Source of the DNA: Streptomyces rubrogriseus | GTDB lineage: Bacteria; Actinomycetota; Actinomycetes; Streptomycetales; Streptomycetaceae | DNA length: 64,000 bases | Reading direction: 5' to 3' | NCBI RefSeq assembly: GCF_027947575.1 | Contig: NZ_CP116256.1 | Coordinates: forward strand, 6,882,001-6,946,000 | In this document: piece after piece, positions 15,586 through 24,080 of the stretch | Position numbering within the stretch: position 1 is the first letter of the stretch | Layout of the letters: the number at the start of each line of letters is the position of its first letter | Translations under genes and position numbers: made by a program | Notes under the pieces: model-generated | The model's database searches: none | What the model was told of the DNA's origin: nothing | The model's input: the letters and a program-made list of their open reading frames with translations, nothing else

Positions 15586-17286
15586 TCAGAACCCCGCCGG
15601 TTCCGTGTACACCCCCCACTCGTCGCGCAGTACACCGCAGATCTCGCCCAGCGTCGCCTCCGCGCGCACCGCGTCCAGCATCGGCTCGATCATGTTGCCG
15701 CCGGAGCGGGCCGCGGCCAGCATGGCGTCCAGGGCGCCGCGCACGGCGGCGTCGTCGCGGGCGTCCTTGCGCTCGCCCAGGACCCGCACCTGCTCGCGCT
15801 CGACCTCGTGGCTGACCCGCAGGATCTCCAGGTCGCCGGTGACGGAGCCGGTGTGGACGTTGACGCCGACCACCTTCTTGTCGTCCTTCTCCAAGGACTG
15901 CTGGTAGCGGAAGGCGGACTCGGCGATCTCTCCGGTGAAGAAGCCGTCCTCGATGCCGCGCAGCAGACCGGAGGTGATCGGGCCGACGGGGTGCTGCCCG
16001 TCGGGGTGGGCGCGCAGCCCCCGCTCCTTGATCTGCTCGAAGATCTTCTCCGCGTCGGCCTCGATGCGGTCGGTCAGCTGCTCGACGAACCAGGAACCGC
16101 CCAACGGGTCGGCGACGTTGGCGACGCCGGTCTCCTCCATCAGCACCTGCTGGGTGCGCAGGGCGATCTCGGCGGCCTGCTCGCTGGGCAGCGCGAGGGT
16201 CTCGTCGAGCGCGTTGGTGTGCAGGGAGTTGGTCCCCCCGAGCACGGCCGACAGCGCCTCGACGGCGGTCCGCACGACGTTGTTGTACGGCTGCTGCGCG
16301 GTGAGCGAGACCCCGGCGGTCTGGGTGTGGAACCGCAGCCACTGCGCCTTGTCGGTCCGCGCCCCGTACACGTCGCGCATCCAGCGGGCCCAGATCCTGC
16401 GGGCCGCGCGGAACTTGGCGATCTCCTCGAAGAAGTCGAGGTGCGCGTCGAAGAAGAAGGAGAGGCCGGGCGCGAAGACGTCCACGTCGAGCCCGCGGCT
16501 GAGCCCCAGTTCCACGTATCCGAAGCCGTCGGCGAGCGTGTACGCCAGCTCCTGCGCGGCCGTCGCGCCCGCCTCGCGGATGTGGTAGCCGGAGACGGAG
16601 AGCGGCTTGTAGGCGGGGATGCCGGCCGCGCAGTACTCCATGAGGTCGCCGATGAGCCGGAGGTGGGGCTCGGGCTGGAAGAGCCACTCCTTCTGGGCGA
16701 TGTACTCCTTGAAGATGTCGGTCTGCAGCGTGCCGTTGAGCACGGACGCGTCGACGCCCTGGCGCTCGGCGGCGACCAGGTACATGCAGAACACGGGCAC
16801 GGCGGGCCCGCTGATCGTCATGGAGGTCGTCACGTCGCCGAGCGGGATGTCCTTGAACAGCACCTCCATGTCGGCGGCCGAGTCGATGGCCACCCCGCAG
16901 TGCCCGACCTCGCCCAGCGAGCGCGGGTCGTCGGAGTCGCGGCCCATCAGCGTCGGCATGTCGAAGGCGACCGAGAGCCCGCCGCCGCCGTTGCGGAGGA
17001 TCATCTTGTAGCGCTCGTTGGTCTGCTCGGCGTTGCCGAACCCGGCGAACTGCCGGATGGTCCACGTACGCCCGCGGTATCCGGTCGGATACAGGCCGCG
17101 GGTGAAGGGGTACTCGCCCGGCCAGCCGATCCGCTCGAAGCCCTCGTACTCGTCCCCGGGGCGGGGTCCGTACACCGGCTCCACGGGGTCTCCGGAGAGC
17201 GTGGTGAAGTCCGCGTCGCGCTTGCGCGCCGCGTCGTACCGGGCCTGCCAGCGAAGGCGGCCCTCCTCTATGGCATGAGCGTCCAT
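15586..17286 (-). CDS. icmA: Isobutyryl-CoA mutase large subunit
   Basis: 566 residues, the length of IcmA and about 150-200 shorter than methylmalonyl-CoA mutase because the C-terminal B12-binding domain is absent. IcmA pairs with a separate IcmB subunit and rearranges isobutyryl-CoA and n-butyryl-CoA, feeding valine carbon and polyketide extender units. Family motifs include [18 protein letters not shown] (substrate barrel), [18 protein letters not shown] (in part), [14 protein letters not shown] [12 protein letters not shown] and [13 protein letters not shown]. No icmB is in the window. GAAGGT precedes the ATG at 17286, and a 24-bp palindrome sits nine bases upstream of it. MeaB-type chaperone and adenosyltransferase genes occur elsewhere in the window. 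A different acyl-CoA mutase specificity is possible. Confidence 0.88.
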   Translation of the reverse strand: MDAHAIEEGRLRWQARYDAARKRDADFTTLSGDPVEPVYGPRPGDEYEGFERIGWPGEYPFTRGLYPTGYRGRTWTIRQFAGFGNAEQTNERYKMILRNGGGGLSVAFDMPTLMGRDSDDPRSLGEVGHCGVAIDSAADMEVLFKDIPLGDVTTSMTISGPAVPVFCMYLVAAERQGVDASVLNGTLQTDIFKEYIAQKEWLFQPEPHLRLIGDLMEYCAAGIPAYKPLSVSGYHIREAGATAAQELAYTLADGFGYVELGLSRGLDVDVFAPGLSFFFDAHLDFFEEIAKFRAARRIWARWMRDVYGARTDKAQWLRFHTQTAGVSLTAQQPYNNVVRTAVEALSAVLGGTNSLHTNALDETLALPSEQAAEIALRTQQVLMEETGVANVADPLGGSWFVEQLTDRIEADAEKIFEQIKERGLRAHPDGQHPVGPITSGLLRGIEDGFFTGEIAESAFRYQQSLEKDDKKVVGVNVHTGSVTGDLEILRVSHEVEREQVRVLGERKDARDDAAVRGALDAMLAAARSGGNMIEPMLDAVRAEATLGEICGVLRDEWGVYTEPAGF

Positions 17287-17294
17287 ACCTTCAA

Positions 17295-17318
17295 ATTTAC
17301 TAGGACGTCCAAGTAAAT
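17295..17318. promoter_or_regulatory. 24-bp near-perfect palindrome at the icmA promoter, candidate operator
   Basis: 11 of 12 pairs match. Arms ATTTACT and AGTAAAT enclose the centre GGACGTCC, with the single mismatch at 17302/17311. It starts 9 bp upstream of the icmA ATG and overlaps a possible -10 (TAGTAA on the minus strand). A repressor here would block icmA. The MarR protein at 17800-18309 is a candidate ligand by proximity only. Confidence 0.65.
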
Positions 17319-17379
17319 GTCGATGGGGTACCGCCGTACGGGTGTCCGCACGGCGGTGGGACGGCCGGTGAGGGGCCGG

Positions 17380-17721
17380 TTACGCCTTGACGGGGGCGGG
17401 CGCCTCGGTGGCGGCGACCTTCGCGTCCAGCTCCTGGGTGACCCTGCGCTCCACGAAGAAGGCGGCCGTCGGAACGGTCCCGGCGAGCAGCACCCAGAGC
17501 TGCTTCTTCACCGGCCACTTCGCCTTGGAGCCCAGGTCGAAGGCGAAGACCAGGTAGATCACGTACAGCCAGCCGTGGGCGATGCTGACGACCTGGGTGA
17601 AGTCGGCGGCGCCGCCCAGATCCAGGACGTACTTCGCGATCATGCCGAGGCACAGCGCGATCAGCAGCACACCGGTGACGTACGCCATGACCCGGTAGCG
17701 GGTCAGCACGCTTTTTTTCAT
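17380..17721 (-). CDS. DUF3817 membrane protein
   Basis: 113 residues. Three hydrophobic segments (YVTGVLLIALCLGMIAKYV, IAHGWLYVIYLVFAF, LWVLLAGTVPTAAFF) and the family features HGWLYVIY and PTAAFFVERRV. The N-terminus is basic and the C-terminal tail is Ala/Pro rich. A second, diverged DUF3817 gene lies 1 kb away at 18675-19019; the two flank a MarR gene and a thiamine-binding-type gene on the same strand. Function of the family is unknown. Confidence 0.88.
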   Translation of the reverse strand: MKKSVLTRYRVMAYVTGVLLIALCLGMIAKYVLDLGGAADFTQVVSIAHGWLYVIYLVFAFDLGSKAKWPVKKQLWVLLAGTVPTAAFFVERRVTQELDAKVAATEAPAPVKA

Positions 17722-17799
17722 GGCTCCGAGCGTAACCGCCCGTTTCGCGCGATCTTCGACCGGGTCGGGCGACTCGCCGGGCCCGCCCGGCCCGCGCGC

Positions 17800-18309
17800 T
17801 CAGTCCTCGTCGAAGTCCCCCGCGGCGACCCGCAGCGGCCTGAGCATCGCGAAGATCTCGCCGCACTCCTCGGCGTCGTACGCGCCCAGGCCGAAGTCCA
17901 TCGCCATCAGGTCGCGGGTGGCCGCCTCGACGACCTCGCGGCCCTTGTCGGTGATGGTGGCCAGCGTGCCGCGGCCGTCGTTGGGGTTGGGGCGCTTGGC
18001 CACCAGGCCGGAGCGCACCAGCCGGTCGACGGTGTTCGTCACGGAGGTGGGGTGCACCATCAGGCGCTCGCCGATCTTGGACATCGGCAGTTCGCCCGAC
18101 TTGGAGAAGGTGAGCAGCACCAGCGCCTCGTAGCGCGCGAAGGTCAGCCCGTACGGCTTGACCACGGCGTCGACCTCACCCAGCAGGATCTGCTGGGCCC
18201 GCATGATCGAGGTGATCGCCGCCATGGAGGGCACACCGCCCCAGCGCTGTGCCCAGAGTTCGTCGGCTCGGGCGATGGGATCGAAGGAGAGACTGAGGGG
18301 CTTCGGCAC
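17800..18309 (-). CDS. MarR-family transcriptional regulator
   Basis: 169 residues. The winged helix is clear: LTFARYEALVLLTFSKSG, LPMSKIGERLMVHPTSVTNTVDRLVRSGLV (seen as IGERLMVHPTSVTNT and VDRLVRSGLVAKR) and the wing DGRGTLATITDKGREV. The start is GTG at 18309, with TAAGGT eight bases upstream and no ribosome-binding site, so a leaderless message is likely. It stands between two DUF3817 genes and upstream of icmA on the same strand. It may bind the palindrome at 17295. Confidence 0.9.
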   Translation of the reverse strand: MPKPLSLSFDPIARADELWAQRWGGVPSMAAITSIMRAQQILLGEVDAVVKPYGLTFARYEALVLLTFSKSGELPMSKIGERLMVHPTSVTNTVDRLVRSGLVAKRPNPNDGRGTLATITDKGREVVEAATRDLMAMDFGLGAYDAEECGEIFAMLRPLRVAAGDFDED

Positions 18310-18384
18310 GGCAAGAGACCTTACCGGCCGGTCACATGCCGGTCAGCCCCGTCTCGCCTTTCGATACCACCGCCCGCCGCACGG

Positions 18385-18678
18385 TCATGGGGCGAGGTGG
18401 CGCTCGACCGTCTCGACCTTCGACGTGAGGCCGTCCGTCACGCCGGGGCGGATGTCCGCCTTGAGGACCAGGGAGACCCGCGGCGCGCGTGCCTCGACGG
18501 CGGCGACGGCCCGCCGGACGACGTCCATGACCTCGTCCCACTCGCCCTCGACGGACGTGAACATCGCGTCGGTGCGGTTCGGCAGCCCGGACTCGCGGAC
18601 CACCCGGACGGCGTCGGCGACGTACTCCCCCACGTCCTCGCCGACGCCGAGCGGCGTCACGGAGAAGGCGACGATCAT
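18385..18678 (-). CDS. MTH1187-family thiamine-binding-type protein
   Basis: 97 residues. [44 protein letters not shown] (seen as [18 protein letters not shown]) and [12 protein letters not shown] match the small ferredoxin-like MTH1187/YkoF family, in which some members bind thiamine. It begins at the ATG that overlaps the stop of the upstream DUF3817 gene by four bases, so it is translationally coupled to a membrane protein. A thiamine-related role is family knowledge and is not shown here. Confidence 0.87.
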   Translation of the reverse strand: MIVAFSVTPLGVGEDVGEYVADAVRVVRESGLPNRTDAMFTSVEGEWDEVMDVVRRAVAAVEARAPRVSLVLKADIRPGVTDGLTSKVETVERHLAP

Positions 18679-19019
18679 GCGTTGACGATCCCTTCCTGAC
18701 GGGCGCGGGAGGCGATGACCGCGCTCTCGGCCTCGCGCTTGAGCTTGCGCTCGGCGAAGAAGCCGCCGGTCGGCAGGACCGAGAGGACGAAGTAGAGGGC
18801 GGCGGTCTTCAGCGGCCACTTGGCGCGGTTCCAGGCGTCGGCCCAGAAGATCACGTACAGCACGAAGAGGACACCGTGGATCATGCCCATCGCCGGCACC
18901 GCGTTGAAGTCGGTGGTCCGCTTCAGCACGGAGCAGACGAGCAGGAGGAGGAACGAGATCGCCTCGGGGGCCGAGACCAGGCGGAGGCGGCGGAGGGCGG
19001 TGGCGGTCTTGAGGTCCAC
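18675..19019 (-). CDS. DUF3817 membrane protein, second copy
   Basis: 114 residues. Hydrophobic segments [27 protein letters not shown] and [16 protein letters not shown], with the same HG...YV and P..FFAERKL landmarks as the copy at 17380-17721, though overall divergence is high. It is the first gene of the minus-strand run and overlaps the MTH1187-type gene by four bases (ATGA). Function unknown. Confidence 0.88.
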   Translation of the reverse strand: MDLKTATALRRLRLVSAPEAISFLLLLVCSVLKRTTDFNAVPAMGMIHGVLFVLYVIFWADAWNRAKWPLKTAALYFVLSVLPTGGFFAERKLKREAESAVIASRARQEGIVNA

Positions 19020-19196
19020 GGGTCACCTTCGGAAGGGAGGATGCGCCGACGGCGCGGGCGGTGTGCGGTCCGCCTTGTGAACGGAAGCACAATCGTTCGC
19101 CCATTGTGGCAAACAATGCCCCAAGGGATGGACTCAGGGTCGTTCTCCACCCGTGGGCCCTGTTCTGTCCACCCGTGCCGGGGCTACTTTCGCAGC

Positions 19197-19835
19197 GTGG
19201 CGATGTTCCGACTTCAAGGCAGCAAGGTCCTCGCCGTCGACATGACCCAAGACGCCGTGAAGGCGAAGAACGGCTCGATGGTCGCGTACGACGGGGAGAT
19301 GGCCTTCAAGAAGCTCAGCGGCGGCGGTGAGGGCATCCGGGGCATGGTGACCCGGCGGATCACCGGCGAGCAGATGACGGTGATGGAGGTGAGGGGGCAG
19401 GGGACCTGCTGGTTCGCGGACCGGGCCTCGGAGATCACCCTGGTGGGGCTCCAGGGCGACAAGCTGTACGTCGAGTCGAGCAACTTCCTGGCGGCCGACG
19501 CCGGGCTGCGCACCGGGACCAGTTTCACGGGCACGCGCGGCGCCTCCCAGGGCAACGGGCTGTTCACCACGACGATCGAGGGGCACGGGCAGGCGGCGAT
19601 CATGTCCGACGGTCCCGCGGTGGTGCTGCGGGTCGGCCCCCAGTACCCGCTGACCGTCGACCCGGGGGCGTACGTGGCGCACCAGGGGAACCTGCGGCAG
19701 TCCTTCCAGTCGGGTGTGACCTTCCGCACGCTGTTGGGCGAGGGCGGCGGGGAGGCCTTCCAGATCCGCTTCGAGGGCGACGGACTGGTGTACGTGCAGC
19801 CGAGCGAGCGGAACACGATCGCGGGGGATGTGTGA
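19197..19835 (+). CDS. AIM24-family protein, first of three
   Basis: About 212 residues. Beta-rich, glycine-rich repeat protein: [50 protein letters not shown] and [12 protein letters not shown] match the AIM24 (TerB/TspO-unrelated) jelly-roll family. No signal peptide or catalytic motif. Start choice: GTG at 19197 has TACTTT six bases before it, as a leaderless start would; ATG at 19203 is the alternative. It opens a tightly packed run of three AIM24 genes. In other bacteria the family has no established role; in yeast Aim24 acts in mitochondrial membrane organisation. Confidence 0.85.
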   Translation: MAMFRLQGSKVLAVDMTQDAVKAKNGSMVAYDGEMAFKKLSGGGEGIRGMVTRRITGEQMTVMEVRGQGTCWFADRASEITLVGLQGDKLYVESSNFLAADAGLRTGTSFTGTRGASQGNGLFTTTIEGHGQAAIMSDGPAVVLRVGPQYPLTVDPGAYVAHQGNLRQSFQSGVTFRTLLGEGGGEAFQIRFEGDGLVYVQPSERNTIAGDV

Positions 19836-19836
19836 G

Positions 19837-20487
19837 ATGGCCTTCGAGGAGATCAATTCCAAGATGGTCCGGGCGACCGTCGCGCCGGGGCAGCGGCTGT
19901 TCAGTCAGCGCGGGGCGATGCTCGCCTACCAGGGCGAGGTGTCCTTCACCCCCAATCTGCGCGGCGGGCAGGGCGGCGTCATGTCGATGATCGGCCGCCG
20001 GGTGGCGAACGAGGACACGCCGCTGATGACCGTCGAGGGCAGCGGCACCGTGCTCTTCGGGCACGGCGGCCACCACGTCCAGGTGATCAACCTGTCGGGC
20101 GACACCCTGTACGTGGAGGCGGACCGCCTCCTCGCCTTCGAGGGCACCCTGGAGCAGAGCACCGTGTTCCTGGGCTCCCAGGGCGGGGTCATGGGCATGG
20201 TGCGGGGGCAGGTGAGCGGGCAGGGGCTGTTCACCACGTCCCTCAAGGGCCACGGCTCGGTGGCGGTGATGGCCCACGGGGGCGTCTTCGAGGTGCCCGT
20301 CACCCCGCAGCGCCCGGTGCGCGTCGACCCGCAGGCCTACGTCGCCCACCACGGCGACGTGCGCAACAAGCTGTCCACGGCCCTGGGCTGGCGGGACATG
20401 GTGGGACGCGGCTCCGGCGAGGCGTTCCAGCTGGAGCTGAGCGGCAGCGGCACGGTGTTCGTCCAGGCGTCGGAGGAGAAGCTGTGA
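19837..20487 (+). CDS. AIM24-family protein, second of three
   Basis: 216 residues. FSQRGAMLAYQGEVSF, GSGTVLFGHGGHHVQV, DTLYVEADRLLAFE and DPQAYVAHHGDVRNKLS parallel the first copy position by position, so this is a tandem paralogue. The ATG at 19837 follows the stop of the first gene by one base and has a G-rich site upstream; the in-frame ATG at 19828 overlaps that stop and is less likely. Cytoplasmic, with no recognised active site. Confidence 0.85.
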   Translation: MAFEEINSKMVRATVAPGQRLFSQRGAMLAYQGEVSFTPNLRGGQGGVMSMIGRRVANEDTPLMTVEGSGTVLFGHGGHHVQVINLSGDTLYVEADRLLAFEGTLEQSTVFLGSQGGVMGMVRGQVSGQGLFTTSLKGHGSVAVMAHGGVFEVPVTPQRPVRVDPQAYVAHHGDVRNKLSTALGWRDMVGRGSGEAFQLELSGSGTVFVQASEEKL

Positions 20488-21260
20488 GCACGGTCCACCA
20501 CGACCCGGCGACGCTGCCGGCCGACGACAACGTCAACGCGTACACCTTCTGTGTGGAGCTGAAGGGGAGCCAGTGGTTCCTGCAGAAGGGGAAGATGATC
20601 GCCTACTACGGGACGATCGACTTCAACGGGATCGGGCACGGCCGGCTGGACCGTCTGGTGCGCACGTCGTTCCATTCGCCTCTGCACGCGAGCGACTGGG
20701 TCGTGGCGGAGGGCTCGGGCAAGATGCTCCTCGCCGACCGGGCCTTCGACGTGAATTCGTACGACCTCGAAGACGGCAACCTGACCATTCGCTCGGGCAA
20801 TCTGCTCGCTTTTCAGCCAAGCCTCGCGCTCAAGCAGTCGATCGTGCCGGGCTTCCTGACGCTGATCGGAACCGGGAAGTTCGTGGCCGCGTCCAACGGT
20901 CCGGTGGTGTTCATGGAACCGCCGATCCGGGTCGACCCGCAGGCCCTGGTCGGCTGGGCCGACTGCCCGTCTCCGTGCCACCACTACGACCACGGGTACA
21001 TGACCGGCCTACTGGGCGGTCTACGTGCGATGACGGGGCTCGGCGGGGCCTCCGGGGAGGAGCACCAGTTCGAGTTCGTGGGCGCGGGGACGGTCCTGCT
21101 GCAGTCGAGCGAGGCGCTGATGGCGGAGCAGGCCGTGGGGGCTCCCCCGCAGCAGGCGGGGGTGCCCGGCACGGGGGCTCCCGGAGCGCCGGGAGGCCGG
21201 TCGGGGGTACCGGGACTTCCCGGACAGCTGGGGGACCTCCAGCGCCGCTTCGGGCTGTGA
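20484..21260 (+). CDS. AIM24-family protein, third of three, with Gly/Pro-rich tail
   Basis: 258 residues. GTG start overlapping the previous stop by four bases (GTGA). The AIM24 core shows FLQKGKMIAYYGTI, GSGKMLLADRAFDV, GNLLAFQPSLAL and DPQALVGWADCPSPCHH; the last piece has two Cys and two His not found in the other two copies and may bind metal. From about residue 215 a tail of Ala, Pro, Gly and Gln is added. All three proteins may assemble together, an inference from coupling and similar length. Confidence 0.85.
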   Translation: MSTVHHDPATLPADDNVNAYTFCVELKGSQWFLQKGKMIAYYGTIDFNGIGHGRLDRLVRTSFHSPLHASDWVVAEGSGKMLLADRAFDVNSYDLEDGNLTIRSGNLLAFQPSLALKQSIVPGFLTLIGTGKFVAASNGPVVFMEPPIRVDPQALVGWADCPSPCHHYDHGYMTGLLGGLRAMTGLGGASGEEHQFEFVGAGTVLLQSSEALMAEQAVGAPPQQAGVPGTGAPGAPGGRSGVPGLPGQLGDLQRRFGL

Positions 21261-21336
21261 GCGGTAATCTGCGGAGTGTGACATCGAACGCGTGCGCACC
21301 GTCACCGTCACGGGAAACCCCTCACTAGTTCGCATT

Positions 21337-21355
21337 TCAACCTTTTAGGTAGACT
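21337..21355 (+). promoter_or_regulatory. Leaderless -10 with overlapping inverted repeat, MarR gene
   Basis: TCAACCT-TTT-AGGTAGA (21337-21353, 6 of 7 pairs) overlaps a -10-like TAGACT (21350-21355) that ends six bases before the ATG at 21362. This is the arrangement expected for an autorepressed, leaderless MarR gene. Confidence 0.5.
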
Positions 21356-21361
21356 TCATTC

Positions 21362-21838
21362 ATGGAGACCGAGACGGCCACTCGCTGGCTGACCGATACG
21401 GAGCAGTGTGCTTGGCGCACCCACCTGGAGGTCAACAGGCTGTTGACGCACCAGCTCGAGAAGGACCTGCAGCCGTTCGGCCTGACAATGAACGACTACG
21501 AGATCCTGGTGAACCTCTCCGAGTCGGAGGGCGACAGGATGCGGATGAGCGACCTGGCCACCGCCACGATGCAGTCCAAGAGCCGCCTCTCCCACCAGAT
21601 CACCCGCATGGAGAGCGCGAACCTGGTCCGGCGGGAGAACTGCGAGTCCGACCGGCGCGGGCTCTTCGCCGTCCTCACCGAGCACGGCATGGAGACGATG
21701 CGGAAGGTCGCGCCGCACCACGTGGCATCCGTCCGCAGGCACTTCATCGACCTGCTGGCCCCGGAGGACCTGACGGAGCTGGACAAGGCGCTCAAGCCCA
21801 TCGCGGAACACCTGCGCGGGCAGCGGGGACGACCCTGA
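21362..21838 (+). CDS. MarR-family transcriptional regulator
   Basis: 158 residues. WLTDTEQCAWRTHLEVNR, GLTMNDYEILVNLSES, the recognition region MRMSDLATATMQSKSRLSHQITRME (in part DLATATMQSKSRLSH) and the wing CESDRRGLFAVLTEHG are typical of the family. It is transcribed from an apparently leaderless promoter carrying an inverted repeat. Its stop is only 8 bp from the stop of the convergent histidine kinase, leaving no room for a terminator. Ligand and targets unknown. Confidence 0.9.
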   Translation: METETATRWLTDTEQCAWRTHLEVNRLLTHQLEKDLQPFGLTMNDYEILVNLSESEGDRMRMSDLATATMQSKSRLSHQITRMESANLVRRENCESDRRGLFAVLTEHGMETMRKVAPHHVASVRRHFIDLLAPEDLTELDKALKPIAEHLRGQRGRP

Positions 21839-21846
21839 GTCCCTGA

Positions 21847-23280
21847 TCACCCGTCCCGGGCCGTGCGGTACCGGGCACCCGGCAGGCGGAGCTCGAACAG
21901 GGCACCGCCTGCCGGCGCGTCGTGCACGGTGAGCGTGCCACCGTGCCGCATGGCGACGTCGCGGGCGATGGCCAGTCCGAGACCGGCCCCGCCGTCGTCG
22001 CGGCTGCGGGCGTCGTCGAGCCGTACGAACCGCTCGAAGATCCGCTCCCGGTCGGCCGCCGGCACGCCTTCGCCGTCGTCGGCCACGGCGACCAGCGCCG
22101 TGTCCCCGTCCCACCGCACGGACACCTCCACCGCCGAGCGGGCGTGCCGCTCGGCGTTGTCCAGCAGATTGGCCAGCACCCGCCCCAGCTGCCCGCGCGA
22201 TCCGGCCACACTCACCACGCCCTCGTCCCCCCGCACACGCACCCCGGCCCGCCCCTCTGCCGCCTCCCGCGCGAGCGCCGCGAGGTCGACCCGGGCGTCG
22301 GCGGGCCGCTCCCCCGCGTCCAGCCTGGCCAGCAGCAGCAGATCGGCGGCGAGCCGCTGGAGCCGTACGGTGTCCGCCACGGCGCCGTCCAGATCCAGCA
22401 GCTCGGGATGGGCGGCGGCCACCTCCAGCTGGGTGCGCAGCGACGCGATCGGGCTGCGCAGCTCGTGCGAGGCGTCGGCGACGAAGCCGCGCTGCCGCTC
22501 CACCGAGGACTCCAGGGCGGCCAGCGTCTCGTTGGTGGTGGTGGCGAGCCTGGCCACCTCGTCGTGGGTGCCCGGCACCGGGACGCGCCGGGCCAGGTCC
22601 TCGCTGGCGGTGATCGCGGCCATCTCGCGCCGGATGCCCTCCACCGGGCGCAGCGCGCGCCGGGTGACGAGCCAGGTCACCCATGCCACGACCGCGAGCA
22701 GCAGCGGGAAGCCGATCAGCATCACCGTCAGGGCGGTGTTCACGGCGCCGTGTTCGGCGGAGAGCGGGGCTCCGGCGTAGACGGTGAGCGTGCCCCGGTC
22801 GTCGGTCTTCACCGGGACGGCGGCGAAACGGTAGTCCTCCGTGTCCCCGTCGACGGTCGCCGAGCCGTCGCTGACGGTGATCCGTCCGCCGATCTCGCCG
22901 GGTTCGAGGGACTCGCCGGAGTCGTCGGCGTCGTCGTCCTCCCCGCTCGGGGAGGCGGCGGGCCGCGGCTTCACCGCGTCGACGCCGGTGCCGCTGATCC
23001 GCTCCAGGTCCTCGCTGGCGGCGACCAGCACGCCGTCGTCGTCGACGACCTGCACCGGCCGGTCGTCCACGTCCAGCGACAGGTCCGCGTACCGGGTCCC
23101 GACGGCCAGCTCCGTCGCCACCTCCCGCGCCGAGCGCTCGGCCTGGGTGCCCGCCTCGCCGAGCAGGTTGGAGCGCAGGGAGAGCAGGACGGCGGTGCCG
23201 GCCGCGACGAGGGCGACGGCGACCACGAGGGTGGCGGCGAGCGTGGCACGGGCCCGCACCGAGGCGAAGAGGCGGCTCAC
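21847..23280 (-). CDS. Two-component sensor histidine kinase
   Basis: 477 residues. First membrane segment about 10-38 (LAATLVVAVALVAAGTAVLL), an extracytoplasmic sensor of about 140 residues with acidic stretch DDDADDSGESLEPGE, second segment about 178-208, then HAMP. The phosphoacceptor His is in VADASHELRSPIAS, and the ATPase boxes are NLLDNAERHARS, VAVADDGEGVP and GAGLGLAIARDVA. Its ATG overlaps the stop of the response regulator gene by four bases, so the two are co-translated. The signal is unknown; the adjacent secreted PepSY protein may modulate it. Confidence 0.93.
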   Translation of the reverse strand: MSRLFASVRARATLAATLVVAVALVAAGTAVLLSLRSNLLGEAGTQAERSAREVATELAVGTRYADLSLDVDDRPVQVVDDDGVLVAASEDLERISGTGVDAVKPRPAASPSGEDDDADDSGESLEPGEIGGRITVSDGSATVDGDTEDYRFAAVPVKTDDRGTLTVYAGAPLSAEHGAVNTALTVMLIGFPLLLAVVAWVTWLVTRRALRPVEGIRREMAAITASEDLARRVPVPGTHDEVARLATTTNETLAALESSVERQRGFVADASHELRSPIASLRTQLEVAAAHPELLDLDGAVADTVRLQRLAADLLLLARLDAGERPADARVDLAALAREAAEGRAGVRVRGDEGVVSVAGSRGQLGRVLANLLDNAERHARSAVEVSVRWDGDTALVAVADDGEGVPAADRERIFERFVRLDDARSRDDGGAGLGLAIARDVAMRHGGTLTVHDAPAGGALFELRLPGARYRTARDG

Positions 23281-23945
23281 CGCCCGGTCTCCAGCCGGTA
23301 GCCGGCGCCGCGCACGGTCCGGATCAGCCCGGCGCGCAGCTTGCGCCGCAGCGCGCTGACGTACACCTCGACGATGTTCGGGTCGCCGTCGTAGGCGAAG
23401 TCCCAGACGTGCTCCAGGATCTCCGCCTTGGACACCACCTGCCCGGCCCGCACCACGAGCTGCTCCAGGACGGCGAACTCCTTGGCGGTGAGGGTGACCT
23501 CGTCCTCGCCGAGGAAGACCCGGCGTGCGGCGGTGTCGACCCTGAGGTCGCCGTGGACGTGCACGGGCGAGGCACCGGCACCCTGTCCCCGGCGGCGCAG
23601 CAGGGCCTTCACCCGGGCGACGAGGACGACGTAGGAGAAGGGCTTGGTGAGGTAGTCGTCGGCGCCCGTGTCCAGGCCCTCGGCCTCGTCGTACTCGCCG
23701 TCCTTGGCGGTGAGCATCAGGATCGGCACGTCGTGCCCGGCGGCGCGCAGGGCGGCGCAGACCCGGTAGCCGTTGAGGCCGGGCAGCATGATGTCGAGGA
23801 TGACGAGGTCGTACACGCCCTCACCCGCCCGGTGCAGTCCCTCCAGGCCGTCGTGGACGACGTCCACGGCGTATCCCTCCGCGGTGAGGCCCTTGGCGAG
23901 CGACACGGCGAGGCGCTTCTCGTCCTCCACGATCAACAGGCGCAT
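23277..23945 (-). CDS. Two-component response regulator, OmpR/PhoB type
   Basis: 222 residues. Receiver domain 1-115 with acidic pocket VEDE, phosphorylated Asp in LVILDIMLPG and the conserved Lys in LTKPFSY. The winged-helix output domain (about 125-220) has VTLTAKEFAVLEQL, VSKAEILEHVWD and VEVYVSALRRKL. It precedes the kinase gene. A cluster of phased CTTCAG elements lies 23-59 bp upstream of its start, probably its own binding site, shared with the divergent PepSY gene. Confidence 0.94.
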   Translation of the reverse strand: MRLLIVEDEKRLAVSLAKGLTAEGYAVDVVHDGLEGLHRAGEGVYDLVILDIMLPGLNGYRVCAALRAAGHDVPILMLTAKDGEYDEAEGLDTGADDYLTKPFSYVVLVARVKALLRRRGQGAGASPVHVHGDLRVDTAARRVFLGEDEVTLTAKEFAVLEQLVVRAGQVVSKAEILEHVWDFAYDGDPNIVEVYVSALRRKLRAGLIRTVRGAGYRLETGR

Positions 23946-23967
23946 GTCTAGAGGGTCCCAAAGCCGA

Positions 23968-24004
23968 GCTGAAGATCCCTTCAGGCGGCTTCAGCCTGGC
24001 CTCA
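23968..24004. promoter_or_regulatory. Phased CTTCAG repeats between the response regulator and PepSY genes
   Basis: CTTCAG at 23978-23983, CTTCAG at 23988-23993 and CCTCAG at 23999-24004 are spaced 10 and 11 bp, one helical turn each, as in OmpR/PhoB-type sites. An inverted copy CTGAAG at 23968-23973 makes CTGAAG-ATCC-CTTCAG with the first. The cluster sits between two divergent starts (23945 and 24081). Confidence 0.6.
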
Positions 24005-24080
24005 GCGTCGGTCCGCGACAGTGAAGTCACCGGAAACTGCCGGACTCTGGATGATCTCTGACGACTCGGAGGAAAACCGC

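Noticed and set aside
13490..17065. 1191-codon minus-strand frame
   Set aside because: Only its last 327 codons form the oxidoreductase; the rest is antisense or off-frame to icmA and the GlxA-type gene.
21141..21180. GGGGGCTCCCCCGC in the third AIM24 gene as another interspersed repeat
   Set aside because: Only the G/C arms resemble the chiC repeat; the CTCGAGCGAAG core is missing.
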